Below, piece after piece: positions 1 through 11,845 of a stretch of DNA of 64,000 nucleotides. The DNA lies in assembly GCA_027919835.1 (NCBI GenBank), contig JANVFP010000027.1, positions 496,001 to 560,000 of the forward strand. Reading direction: 5' to 3'. A program made the position numbers and the translations under genes. The stretch is from Lentinula raphanica (Eukaryota; Basidiomycota; Agaricomycetes; Agaricales; Omphalotaceae). A model generated the notes under the pieces. That model was not told the origin of the DNA. It saw nothing but the letters and a program-made list of their open reading frames with translations, and searched no databases. Position 1 is the stretch's first letter, and every line of letters starts with the position of its first letter.

Positions 1-1600
1 CAGAATCGACACGTGGTAAGACGAGAGCTGGGAGAAAGCTAATTTGCAAGTCGCCTGCGTCGGGATTTAGAAATTCGGCCGTTGTGCGGATCATGTATAC
101 GGTCTGCGGTACTTGCTAGTGCTTGATGGAGAGCTCAGAGACTCCAAGAGTCAAATTTCAAAGGTCATAGGTGTAAGCCAGCGAGGGATTAGAGATATGT
201 CTAAGATATGTCTTGTCATTTTGAAGGATGTCGTGACAGTCGTGGGCAATGAAAAAGTTCATACAGCGTGCGAATATTGTTCATTCCCAGTTCAGCTCTA
301 CCATCTACTGGATTTTCCTTCGAGTGATCTCAGGCTTTCGACGCGGTCCTTCAAGACTATCTGGGATATATGTAACCCCCAAAGCTCAGAAATCGTCAAA
401 GAGGCAATCCTCAGTCCAAGTCTGAGGCCTCGCTCGAAACCTCTATGTAGCAGGCTGGGCAAATTTGATCCCAGTATAATCAGGTATAATCCGAGATACC
501 TTGAGTCCGACCTTTTCTCTATCCAAGATTTAACAGAATAGAACCAGGCCACTACATGACTGCAAGTGTACGCTCTACTAGTCCATTATCCGTCCGACGT
601 TACTACTACGGTAGATCGAATCACCTCTTGGTGGACAGGAGACGCTTGCTAGTGCTAGCGCTCCAGATTCCCGTGCTCAGATTCATCGCATCGCGCATTG
701 CGAGATGCCAGACGGCTGCGATCTGCTGATACCGAATGCTAGTGCATATCAGCCGTTGAAGCTTGAAGCTCTAGGGTCCACATATATGTACTAGTAACGG
801 TTACTTGAATATCTTGTGGTTCAAACTTCAGACTGGTATCGAGCTGGAACCTCACCGGGATCCAACGGGATCCCGCTAGAAGACCTATTCAGGCAAATCG
901 GAGAGATGACCGGCAGTCGAGTATGCCGATGGTCTCAACGACTCTATGTCAAGATTCATCGACATCGATGATTCAAGATTGAGCAGAGGGCTCACTGCTA
1001 CCGGTACGTAATCTGGACCCAGTCTAAGAAACTGACCTTCCAGTCCGTCCTTGCTTTGAGTACAAATCTCGAAGACTTTGAACGACCACGAATTTGAAGA
1101 GCTGTAGAGGACCTCCGAGAAGTCAAGACCCACTGTTTCCATTTACCGCTCCCTGATGTTTTCTCTGATTCCTGCAAACATGTTTATGACTATATGTGAT
1201 ACTGCGTGAGTGTCTCATATATGATTCCTGTTCCTGGTATATTTTTGGTGTGTATAATGTGCTGCTAATTCTGGTGTAGATGTTCGTCTTTCATCCTTCG
1301 TAACCTCTTCCAGTCAGATGGATAGAATGTGCTTCACGGCTTTCCAAGGAACAAAGGATAATCAAGTCGGTCGAAAGAAAATAGACTCTCGCTCAATCGC
1401 TAAGTATTACCCGCTACTCCACAGATTTATATTAGTTTTTTTTTCTTGCAGCGAGTCCGACATACGTTGAAGCCGAGAAAATCATAACCTCACCCAATAA
1501 GCCCTGCACCCAAGGCAACACACAAGCAAAGACAAGCCACCGTCTCGGGAATTTCGCGTCTATTTTCGAATCTCGATTGTGATGCGTGATGTAGTACGTG
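1..1600. other. Intergenic, no gene recognised
   Basis: No reading frame here looks like a conserved protein. The longest frame (113-541, plus) has no recognisable motif and an opposing frame of similar quality, so it is not called. Base composition is mixed and I see no repeat structure of note. Confidence 0.5.
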
Positions 1601-1616
1601 ATCGCTCGCTCGCTCG

Positions 1617-1623
1617 TATATAA
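1617..1623 (+). promoter_or_regulatory. Probable TATA box of the arylsulfotransferase-like gene
   Basis: TATATAA lies 78 bp upstream of the ATG at 1701, after a run of GCTCGCTCGCTCG. Position and sequence fit a core promoter. This is inference from sequence only. Confidence 0.5.
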
Positions 1624-1700
1624 GGTGAGCACTTTTCTTCCAAAAGGACTTGAGCAAAAGGCTGTAGTAACTTTCCCCATCCCTCCCTCCCAAAACCAGG

Positions 1701-3737
1701 ATGCACTTCTCATTGCTCATCTCCGGGTTCAGTGCTCTCTTCTTCTCCGGAAGTGCGTACGCCTCCGTCGCGTACTGCAGCAACCAGGATTATGAAACTG
1801 GTGCACTGGGAGAGTCGCCGTACCAGACCTACAATGCGGCCCCGTATCTTCCTGTGCAGTTGAACTACGCCCTGCCGCCAGACGACTGTCCCTCCAATAG
1901 TCAAGTAGATGGTTACTTCTTCTTTGCACCCGAAGGTCAGCTTTCGTTTAGTTTACATTACTCCCGCACCAGTTAAATACTTACTATCCCGTTTTTGTGT
2001 GTCTAATAGGACCCGTCGCGATGCCGGGAGGTGGTCTCATCATGAACCCTAACGGGACCATGATCTATAGCGCAGCGGCATTCGAACCTTCCTTCCTTCG
2101 TGGTCTACAGTCATACAAGGGATCAGATCACGTCGCAATCTGGATAGGAGATGGTTCGCCTGTAACAGGTGGGCATGGGAGTGGATACAACATTCTCCTT
2201 GATAACACGTATACGGTCGTGGCAAACTTGTATGTGCTTTTGGTTCAGCATCCGTTCCGTGCCTGTAGTCATTCACTTCTAGTACCGTGGCGAATCTGGG
2301 TGTTGGTGCCGATATCCATGAGGTTAGCATTCCTCATTCCCGCATCGATTCGTATAGCCTCACCTGTCTTCGCTCTAGCTGCAAATCACGTCCAACAACA
2401 CTGCCGTCATGACGGCCTATCCCACTCAAGCCGCCAATTTGTCCGCGTATGGTGGTCCTGCAGATGGGTATGTGTTGAATTGCGCTGCACAGGAAGTCGA
2501 TATTGCGACTGGTAGGTATAGCGGTTGAAGTTTGAGCGTCTAATGAACTCAACCTGTTACTCAGGTAAACCCTTGTTCACCTGGCAGCCATTGGATCATG
2601 TCGATCCAAGTGAGTGCTATGCCGCTATTGGGGAAGCTGGATCTGGGACGTCCGATGACCCTTGGGATTACTTTGTAAGTTTCTCTCGATTAAAACACAA
2701 AGATGTGGTATTCATCCAAGTTTGCACAGCATATCAACTCCATCCAAAAGCTTGACGACGGGAATTTCTTCATTTCCTCCCGGCAGTAAGTCGAAGCGAT
2801 CCCCTTTTTAATCTTCTCCCACTAACATCGTCCATAAACCAGCTGCCACACGCTCTACTTGGTGAACCCCGCTGGGGATATCCTCTGGAAAATGGGCGGA
2901 ATGCAATCGGATTTCACCTTCGGTCAGGGTGCAAATTTCAGCTGGCAACATCATGCAAGAATGCGCGACTCCAACACTATCACGTAGGTACCACCACATT
3001 CGATAGCGCGCGCGCGACCTTGACAGTGATTTTTAGGGTTTTCAACAATGGTGCTTCAGAATATAACCAGGAATTCCCGTATTCCCAAGGTCTATACCTC
3101 ACTTTTGACGAGTCTGCAAAAACAGTATCCCTTATCAATGCGAGGAGTCCATTCAATCGCACGGTGACGACTGCTCAAGGATCGGTGCAACTTCTAGACA
3201 ATGGAGAGTCTTTCGTTGGGTAAACGCTTTTTCTACACTCATGTGAATAGTCACTCATACAGATTCATTAGCTGGGGAGCCATGCCATATTTCTCTCAAC
3301 ATGACTCCTCCGGTAACATTCTGTGGTCTGCCCAATTTGCCCCCAGCGAAAATGAGGTTTCGTCCTACCGCGTCTTCCTACATGATTGGGTTGCCCGACC
3401 AAAAACTTCACCCTCAATGTCCATCTCCAGTTCCTCCAACTCCACGAACGCTGTTGTCTATGCTTGGTGGAATGGCGCAACGGAAGTAACGGCGTGGAAA
3501 CTCATGGGATCCACACTTTTGACGCCGTTAGCGCCTGACACTCTCAGCGTTGTGGAAAAGAGTGACTTTGAGACGATGCTAACCTACACCGGCAAACGTC
3601 AGTATACATTCTTCCAAGTGGCTGCAATGAACGCCAAGGGTCAGACATTGGATTATTCGTCCTTCTCTGCCTTGAACGGTACCACTTTTGCAAAAGCAGA
3701 TAACCAGACGATAACTGCAGCCCCTCTCAATTCTTGA
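1701..3737 (+). CDS. Secreted arylsulfotransferase-family protein (Arylsulfotran_2 type), nine exons
   Basis: Exons that keep frame: 1701-1935, 2010-2229 (or a donor at 2209), 2283-2322, 2379-2511, 2565-2674, 2730-2785, 2843-2983, 3037-3219, 3272-3737, giving about 527 residues. The start is chosen for its signal peptide, with a hydrophobic run ending ...SGSAYA. The fungal arylsulfotransferase-like beta-propeller pattern follows in order: GYFFFAPEG; a tryptophan in a VAIWIGDG stretch; GHGSGYNILLDN; ADIHELQITSNNTAV (family DLHEF..T..GTAL); WDYFHINSIQKLDDGNFFIS; ILWKMGG; QHHARM; and a late WGAMPYFSQHDSSGNILW. The His residues of the DIHE, YFHIN and QHHAR motifs match positions conserved in that family. 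Bacterial relatives transfer sulfate between phenols; the substrate of fungal members is not known to me, so the activity is inferred. The exon 2/3 junction is the least certain. Confidence 0.85.
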
Positions 3738-4181
3738 TAGACTCCCTTCACAGTAACCTCCCTTCATTGAGTTATCCTTTCATTCAATACTCCCTTCGTT
3801 TCATACTGCCTTCGTTTCATACCTCCTTCGTTTATAATTTTCCTTACACTTCATCCGTTCGCGATTTGTTCCTCCTACATCCTTATCGATATTACAGTGT
3901 TCCTCAAATAACACCAATCCCAAGTAATTCCACATCTTGTGTCAAAAGAACAGAACATGCCAGTCACAAAAGTACAACACACTGAGATTCAAAATGGAGT
4001 GAGCATAATCAACAAATATAGGCTACCATAAAGCAACAAGATACGAACGAAGAGAAACAAGTAAAGATGCAAGAATACTTTCAAACAGAGAATAAACGGA
4101 TTTGTGTTCTAATCATACAGCTCAATTGTTTTTCTACAAATGACGAATTTGAATCTGGTCCTTATAAGATGTGAAGAAATA
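3738..4181. other. Intergenic between convergent genes
   Basis: This holds the 3' ends of two convergent genes. Positions 3765-3840 carry an imperfect short tandem repeat of a CTTCGTTTCATAC-like unit (about three copies). No gene is seen. Confidence 0.6.
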
Positions 4182-6914
4182 TCAACGCTCGACAGCCTCG
4201 GGCTGAGATCTCACTCTCGAAAGAGCATCTATCTGTGTCTCCTCGGCGTCAGCATCCACGGAAGACTGCTCACTGTCTTCCGCCGTCAGAGAAGTAGGCG
4301 GCGACTCCGCTTCCTCTGACATCTTTGCACGTTTACCGTCTCGAACATCCACCCCCTCTGAACTTCGCTTGTGCAACATCCGTTGAGCGGGATCGTCGAC
4401 CGACAAGCTTTTTGACGCCGGCGGTCCCTCACGACGAAGACGTTTTGGCGGCGTTCCAGTCTGTCGTTGACGTGTCAGAGAGGTATCATCGACATCAGAG
4501 TTCGCCTCTCGATCTTCACCGTGCCTGTAAAGCCTTTCTTCGTCGATTTCTTCGCATGAGCGTTTTCGAGGACTGATGGGAGTAGAGGGAGTGTATAGAG
4601 GGCGATTTAATCTAGGGGGAGAGCGAGATCGGCTTCGGCTGTCGTATCTTGATTCGACTTCGTCAGAATCGAACACGTCGTCATCGTCGTATTCCAAGTA
4701 GTCAATCTCTTCCTCGCCTTCGCCATCAGCGTCTCCGAGTCTTATCTCGACTACCTCATCATTTTTGTTTTCTTGTTGAACGGGATCAACATGGTGGACA
4801 TCGGCATCAGCTGGAACTTGGGTTCTGTGTGGAACACCAGCAGCGACAGCAGCCGCTTCAGTCGCAGCAGCTTGAGCACGCTCGCATATCTTGCATCGAC
4901 AGTGATATAAGGGAGCACAGGCCTCACGCCACACCTATAATGAACAACGTTATTACATAACTCTTCTGATGAGATGAAACTTGCCATTCTGAATGCCTCG
5001 AGACTGAAATGAGGCAGATGGGCAGCCATGACTGGAACGTGAGGTATAGGATGGATGAGGCGAGGCGGATCAAGCACTGGCATAACTGCGATGGTAACCG
5101 CTCGATGAACATTTTTCGTATCAGTCCCCGTGGGTTTTTCTTCTATCGGTGGAGGGGAAGGGGTGGTTTGCAACGTAGAAGTCGAAAGGACTGGACTAGT
5201 GACAGTGGAGGATTCGTCTGATGATTTGCTCGAGCCAGATGACGTGGAGTGGTTATCGCTAGTAGCTTCTTCTCTGGCGGCGGCATCACGTCGGGCATTC
5301 CTTCGTCTCTCCAGCCAATCAACGCCATCGAACCAAGTAGCTTCGTCCTGAAGCTCTTTCATAACATCCTCCATAGTCATCCGAGAAGCCCGGATAGCGG
5401 GATCTGCAGCATCGGCGCTGCTTTCGATGACAATCCTCCTAACGATGTTCTTCATCGCAGGAAGGAGCACAATTCGCATCTGTTTTTGGTGGGCATTGAA
5501 CGTCTGTTCACACAGTGGATGGGATGGAGGGATAGGACCGCGAACGGTTGACAACCTAGGATGATCTGATTCCGTTCTTTCCCTCCCGTCTTCATTGCCA
5601 TCTGATCCCTGCTCAACCATTGCATCACCCTCGAGCGTCCAAGGACAAGGGTGAATCGCACGAACGTCCCAAGGTAGGTCTGGTTGAACGTGGTTATACC
5701 ACTGATCGGCAGGACTAATCCAGAAACCATCCAGTATTCTGTTACGAGCCCAATCGCCCAAGGCAAGTTCTCGGATACCGCCATCTTCGGTAAGCTGTGC
5801 TAGTTCGAGATCATCCTCCTCGTCCTCCTCGTCGCTGAGCTCCATTTCCGCATCTTGACCTGCAGCTGCAGCGGCTGTTAACCGCTCCTCTCGACCTTCG
5901 TACCGATTAGCGGCCAGTGCCTGAGACAACATGTCTGCAAGCTTCGTATGGGTGCGTATCCAGTACCTCTCCCTAGCTACCAGGAGGACATCTGAGATTC
6001 TGCCTTCAGCCAGGTCTATGAAACCATCAATGGTTGATTTCGCCTCCCAGTCATCGATACGGAACCGTCGACCACCGACTGCATCGCGAATGTTGGCAAC
6101 ACAAGCTTTCCGCCACAGCCACTCAGCGCGGCAGCTCCTACATGTAGCCTGAACGTTTGGCCACAGTTCGTGATCCTCGTTTTCGATACAACCAACGTGG
6201 TAAGCAGGATTGATCTGAAGCTCGACTTCGTAGGACTGGGCTTCACGAAGACAGAGACCACAGAAAGCAGCGCGTGGCTTGTCGTGGTCACGGCAGACGG
6301 TGCAGTAATTCAACCATGGAGTTGTGACGATGCGTTTGCCGGTTCCGAGACCGTGGACGGTGTTTGGAGTGTTGACTCGACATACGAAGCACGAGTAACG
6401 TGTGATATTCCGATAGTGTTGATATGGGTTGGGTTTAACAGGTGGTGCGGAAGAGTTGGTGTTACGGACCCAGACGTGGACACCTAGGGTATCATGGGGG
6501 TCGATCAAAGCAATAACATGCATCCAAAACATGTGAGTTTCCACTAGAGGAGCTTATCAGCCACATAATCGAAGAGAAATCAGAGAGAACGTACTGGCTG
6601 CACCCCACTGAGGGCATATGCGCATAAATTTCTCGACCTCTTGTGCGTCCCGTAAAGCTGTATATACCATCCGATTTTGCCAAAAATGTCGGGCCTGCCA
6701 TTGGTCGGGACAATAGTTTGTCATTGACTGATCCCAGATAAAGTAAGTACCAATAGTCCTAAGCAAAATCAGGATAGATATCAGGATCGTCAACGCGTAT
6801 TTGTGGCAACAATGGAGAGACGATTTACCTGACTAATTCTTCGGGAAGCAGAGCCCAATTCCTGTTGGTCAATTTACCCTTGTATCCCGAAACTTCTGAG
6901 GTCGTCGAGGACAT
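4182..6914 (-). CDS. Conserved basidiomycete protein with F-box-like N-terminus and CxxC zinc-binding motifs; function unknown
   Basis: Four exons in frame: 6829-6914, 6595-6758, 4985-6543, 4182-4934; 853 residues. The ATG at 6914 sits in a good context (GCCACAATG). The N-terminus (NRNWALLPEELVRTI) resembles an F-box-like helix. Residues about 130-240 carry paired cysteines (CFVC, CTVC, CGLC, CRSC), suggesting a treble-clef or ring-like zinc module. The middle is conserved-looking (LADMLSQALAANR, ELALGDWARNRILDGFWISP, WFDGVDWLERR). The C-terminal 200 residues are acidic, then Arg/Ser-rich and low complexity. The last intron (4935-4984, 50 nt) needs a GC-AG pair: removing GCAAGT...TATAG keeps the frame, and the flanking codons continue a Cys-containing stretch (HCRCKIC). 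I recall similar uncharacterised agaricomycete proteins but no function. Confidence 0.8.
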
Positions 6915-7188
6915 TGTGGCGGTCGATGTCGTTGCCCTCGTCGATGACGCCAAACTGGTCAATGCGCAAAATTGGTCAATGCGCAGAACAAGGTGCTTAC
7001 AATCAACGTCAAGGGTCGCACGGTCATGGCTATCTGAGGATTCCCACGCCACTTCTCCTATCTTAGCGCCCAATAGACGCTCTCGTCCTCGCGCGTTCTA
7101 ATTTCCAAGTTTCTTCCACCTTTTTACATATGTACATTCGAGACGATACCCGACCAATTGCTACAGAATCTCACACAGTTTGAGCACA

Positions 7189-9034
7189 TTACACCTGAAG
7201 CATCGGTAGCTGCTTCTCCACCGGTCGCCCCAAGTCAGAACGCGGTCCGACATACGTGGGCGGAAGCTCTACAATCTCTGGAAACACACTATCACCAGTG
7301 GACACTTCACCACCGTCTTGGTGCCTATAATATCGATGGAACGCTGCTGGATTCGTACTATTCGTACTCGCAGACCGTGTAGACGGTGAGAATTCGGTAG
7401 GGCTTGGATTGGGACCACTGCGCATGAAAGAACGTGGTCTGGCTGGTATCAGAATACGGCCGCGAAGGATACTAGGTAACCTTGAAGAGGCGCACCTTGC
7501 GTCAATATCATACCAAGGATTGACAACCTGATCTGCTCTACGACGAACCCAATAACGCCTGACAACCAAAAGTACACCTGCAAGAATCAATCCACCAAAC
7601 AAGCTTCCGATACTTGCTCCAGCAGCTATCGCGTGAGCTTTTGATTTTTTCCTGCACACAGCACGAACAAAAAAAGTGTCAGCGCAAGCTCGCGGAAACT
7701 GGACAAATCGGTCATGAGCGCACATTGTATCCGGGGCAAGACAAGTATCATCGTCAGATCGTCCGACTCCCATAGGTCCGTTGGCCCAGACCATTCCTTC
7801 GGAACTGACGAGAGAGAGGAAGAAGGGCATGGCGCGAGACTACACGAGTTTCTTGATTCAATTTGACCGTTCGTAGAGTATACGGTACTCACTAACGATA
7901 CAGTCCATACGATAGGATCCATAGTGTTCGATGTGATGTTGTAGGGTGGATGATTTGGAGGCGAGACCTGTCATTGGCCCAACAATGAGTTTATTGCTCA
8001 AGGATGACCTCGCAAATCCAAGAACTCACAGTTAGCGTAAACGGAGGAGTACCGTTTAAAGGCTTGATTGATACATCGTCACACTATACGCTCCAAATCA
8101 TTCAACCATTTTCGTGAAAGAGCAATCTAAAAACACATACTTGATTGATGAAACCATCTTGCGACAAATGTCCTCCGTCTACTACACCATCGACCTGAAG
8201 CACTTTATCCGCTGCCGGCATTGTCATATTCGTGCACGTTGGATTGGCAGTGGTCGAGTTTTGGATCATGGTGAACATCACTTGACAGCCCCCTGGCAGA
8301 CCGTTTGAATCGTACTTAAGAAATTGATCAGGAAAGATTGAGGCGAGGACGTTGAAAATAACACAGCCCATACCATACAGATTTGATACTTCATGTCGAG
8401 ACAAAGTAGTAAGTATAGTGCATGGGAGACAATTGAGAGGTGCCCTCACCTGTGTTCCAGGGAAAAACGGTACAGTGAAATCAAATAATAGGTTCCCGTC
8501 CCCTGCATCTCCACCGATTCCAGCGTCGACAATGAATGGAAAAACGAATGACCTAGATTGAAAATCACTAAGTCCCACATTCGAATGAAATCGAACAAGA
8601 CGAATCAACGCACGAAGTGAACACTTGAAAGAAATAAGGAGCGACTGGATTCTGTCTGTTGCGATACGCTCATGGTCAGAGCAACGATAATGACAACATG
8701 GCAAGAGCTTTATGTACCCGATAGCCGATTGACGTCCCCATATCAAACGGACTGTCTCGCATTGTTCTGTTGCATTCCACAAGGTTAACTGAATGATTCA
8801 CCGTTGATTTATTCGGACGATTCGGACGCACCTGTAACAGGAATATTCCCATAGCTAAAGAAAAATCCCTAAAGAACGAGAACGAGTCACTGTCAGTGAT
8901 AGACCTCCCACAACTTGATAGATCGTGTAACGTACAGGCTCGATGAACGGAACCACCTCACCCATGCTAAACCTCACCAGGAGCGTTATCCAAGCCAAAA
9001 ACAAAGATGAATTTTGAAAACCAAAGTAAGCCAT
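7189..9034 (-). CDS. Secretory single-pass membrane protein of a basidiomycete wall-sensor-like family
   Basis: Nine small exons join perfectly in frame: 8936-9034, 8832-8868, 8718-8766, 8450-8552, 8141-8314, 8030-8062, 7893-7967, 7724-7839, 7189-7651; 382 residues. Exon 1 supplies a hydrophobic signal (LFLAWITLLVRFSMG). The ectodomain has the repeated layout known from many agaricomycete membrane proteins: VTEQCETVRLIWG, then FPFFPGTQ-type segments, GTPPFTLT and MDPIVWTVSL, with potential N-glycosylation sites (NSTTANPTCTNMT). The transmembrane helix is at about residues 238-257 (ASIGSLFGGLILAGVLLVV), followed by a stop-transfer RRYWVRRR and a cytosolic tail rich in Ser/Pro. The tail ends in a PPTY-containing segment that could recruit WW-domain partners. 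The function is inferred only as a surface sensor or scaffold. The acceptor of exon 3 (8766) was chosen because only it restores the VTEQCET motif. Confidence 0.8.
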
Positions 9035-9704
9035 CGAGGCTTCTATATTGTCACTAGAACGAAGAGGGGAGAAGAAAGAAACGAAAAAGAGAAAGACGAA
9101 GACTGGTTATCTCGAGGTCAGCAGGGAGGCTTCATCTTATATCGTCCGGTTCATCTTTGATAGTCAACATAAGTATGTGATGAAATGTCATTATGATACT
9201 CACGCCTGGCAAGAATGAGATTATCAGCAATCGTACACAGTTCCATAGTTATCGGGCACTTACAGGCACTCACAATGCGCCGAAGGGGACTACAGAACAT
9301 AGAACTTAATCAGTACTATCAATACCACGAACGAGGAGATGGCTTCAAGATAGTTCTTCGAGCAAAAGCAACTCCTCCTACACGGCGTACATGATCAAAT
9401 GGGCAATCCTTGATCTGATAAAATCACTGGTTAATCCACGATTAATGGGAAAATCGTAAGGAACCTCACATGGACATACATATCGAACATACAAATGTTT
9501 TAACATATGCTCAACCTGCGGTTTGATCCTGCAATGTCATTGTAGCAACGAGAATGGCTTGTTGATGTCTTCGCGTTGACGTTGAACAGATTTGTTGTGG
9601 TCTCTATGCTTCTCTAATGTCGGAAATTTCACTGAGGCGGCAATGAAAGTGGATGATTCAGCCTTACTGTACCGTTGATCTGTCTGACTCTCTATGGAAG
9701 ACTG
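9035..9704. other. Upstream intergenic region of the membrane-protein gene
   Basis: No reading frame or RNA gene is recognised. It should contain the promoter of the minus-strand gene starting at 9034. Confidence 0.5.
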
Positions 9705-10206
9705 CATCGGCATCCTAGTGGATGAGCGTAGAAGTCAGTCTCGTATGATATGTTTGCCGCACAGTGGTATGACAGGATACTACTACGAACCTTCGATCAC
9801 TAATCAGACTACTGAGTTATATGTTCACCTCCTACAATCTCCTACCACTCCTCCTGGTGGTTAACGATGCATATCGAGGTATGCCAGCTTTTGACCACTG
9901 TCTCAGAAGCTATAAGATTCCCAGTGTTGATGGTTTTCCCTTCCGGAACTCCGAACAATCACTATTCTTGTAGAACGTAGAGAATCCATGCCCCTCGGTT
10001 CGAACAGCATGACTACGGTGATCGGCATTCTAATTAATGAGCGTAGAAGTCAGTCCCGTTGCCGCGCAGTGGTACGACAGGGTACGACGAACCTTCAATC
10101 ACTATCCAGACTGATGTGTTATATCTCTTGTTCACCTCCTACTATCTCCTGCTATCTCCTCCTGGTAGTTTACTGATCCTTATCGCGGTATGACAGCTAC
10201 TGATCG
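9705..10206. repeat. Diverged direct duplication, two units of about 190 bp
   Basis: Unit A (about 9705-9900) and unit B (about 10020-10206) share, in the same order, ATGAGCGTAGAAGTCAGT, GCAGTGGTA(T/C)GACAGG, ACGAACCTTC, GTTCACCTCCTAC and CTCCTCCTGGT. Spacing is nearly equal and there are many substitutions. Neither unit is coding. They look like an old segmental or tandem duplication rather than a transposon, since I see no terminal inverted repeats. Confidence 0.65.
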
Positions 10207-10209
10207 TTG

Positions 10210-10475
10210 TGAGAGTACTGTCCTTTCGTGTATGGAGGCGACAGTCACGGTCACGTTTGACCCGTCGCGTCGCCTATTTTGCGTGATGTCACGGTCCAAA
10301 AATGGCTGGTTGCTTCCATTTCGGCCGTGACATAGGGAGAAAATGGCCGGAAAATGGCCGAAAAATGGTTCCGGTCGCCTATGTCACACCCAAAATTTCT
10401 CCGTCGCCTATCAATCGACCGTGACGTGCAGGTGACCGTTGCCTCCATACACGAAGGGACAGTACCTGAGAGTAC
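10210..10475. mobile_element. Small MITE-like inverted-repeat element
   Basis: The left arm (from about 10215) contains TACTGTCCTTTCGTGTATGG. The right arm ends at 10465 and is its inverted complement with few changes; the arms are about 45 bp. A 9-bp direct repeat TGAGAGTAC flanks it at 10210-10218 and 10467-10475, which would fit a target duplication. The repeat partly overlaps the left arm, so exact ends are uncertain. No coding capacity. Confidence 0.6.
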
Positions 10476-10656
10476 CAGGATGAGAGGTTTGAATATTTTC
10501 GCTTTTGATTCCTTCGCCATTTGGGAAGTGAGAGTGATTGGTCTTTTGAAACTGCAAGGTGAGGTATCTCCAAAGATAAGATACCTTGAGGGAAAAAATT
10601 TGAAACTCCACTACCTCGAGGCATCTTGAGGTCAAAATTCTCAAGGTAACCTTGAG

Positions 10657-11839
10657 TATGGAGGTCCGTATTGGACAAAAATAAAATAACAAAATATTGT
10701 AGAAGTAGAAACTTTTCATCGTGATCATGACATAACAAAAAAAATTCATTGTGATCACTATGCTCAGCAAAAAAATAAACCGGTCACGGTGACCCGGTGA
10801 AGTATTTTTCAAAATCACTTGTATATTAGGAATTTATCATCACATTTTGGTCACGATCGTGATCATGATTGGCGTCGTGACTGGGCAGAAAAATTTTGAC
10901 CCCAAGAAAAAAAAATTCCCGGCAAAAAAAAACTTCAGCTGTCCAGCAGCCATGACTGGGCATTAAAGTACCTGGCTCAGTGAGTTTACATAAGCCCAGG
11001 GCACGTGACCTGCCTGTATGGGTATGTAGACTCCGACTCCAGAGCACTAGTAGGCATTAGAGCCTATTTGCACTGGTATAACGAGTGGCAGGTTGATGAT
11101 GAGTTCAACCACATGTCATTGGTGGGTGAATCCAAAACACCAACAAAGAAACCTCATGAGGGGGTCACATGCTGTTCGGGAACAGTGATGAGTTGGACCC
11201 CCCAAGTTGCAAATAGGCTCTACTATGTATGATATATGCTAGCATTGAGACTCAGCACTGAGCACACTTCCATTCAAAAACTAAGCCCCCCTGCCACACC
11301 CAAGCCACACCCCTCTCACTTCCAGTTGCATGATTGCCAATTGGGCAATGTTAATGATGGCTCTTTCTACTACCAGGATCCCCCTCCCAATTCCCCCCCT
11401 CATTTAATATAGGGACAGCACAAAGAGTCAATATGTTTGCTCCTTCATTTGTTTCATGACACACTTATTATATTTGCAAAAGGTTGAACACTAAAATACA
11501 AGATAGTGATTCAAAGAATTCTTTTAAAGAATCTTTTGTGCAAGTACTGTGATCATGATTTGAATTGTGACTGAGTTTCTCAAAAATAATTTGGAGATCA
11601 CAAAAAAAGTGCCAATCATGATCAACATAGAATAAATTTTAGTCACATGGCAAAAAATTATTTTACAGATAGTGATCACGAAAGAATTTTTGGAAGGGAT
11701 CATGATCACAACATTTTTTTTTTTGTAAAGATCGTGATCATGACAAATTTTTTTTGGAATGACCGTAATCATGGTAAAATTTTTTTTGTAGCTACATGTA
11801 TTATTTTCATTTTATTTTTGTCCAATACGGACCTCCATA
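10657..11839. mobile_element. Non-autonomous terminal-inverted-repeat element, 1183 bp, 6-bp target duplication CTTGAG
   Basis: The termini are a near-perfect inverted repeat starting TATGGAGGTCCGTATTGGAC and continuing into an A-rich stretch. CTTGAG stands immediately outside both ends (10651-10656, 11840-11845). Both subterminal zones (10720-10875 and 11545-11775) are crowded with palindromic GTGATCATGA / GTGATCAC-like words separated by A or T runs, the kind of array that can bind a transposase. No reading frame of length or motif supports a transposase, so it must rely on another element. Superfamily not assigned. Confidence 0.85.
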
Positions 11840-11845
11840 CTTGAG

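Noticed and set aside
1490..1783. Minus-strand frames overlapping the arylsulfotransferase start
   Set aside because: They cover the TATA box and signal peptide of the plus-strand gene and lack any motif.
6170..6487. 105-codon plus-strand frame
   Set aside because: Antisense to the conserved Cys-rich coding exon, which has clear protein-level signal.
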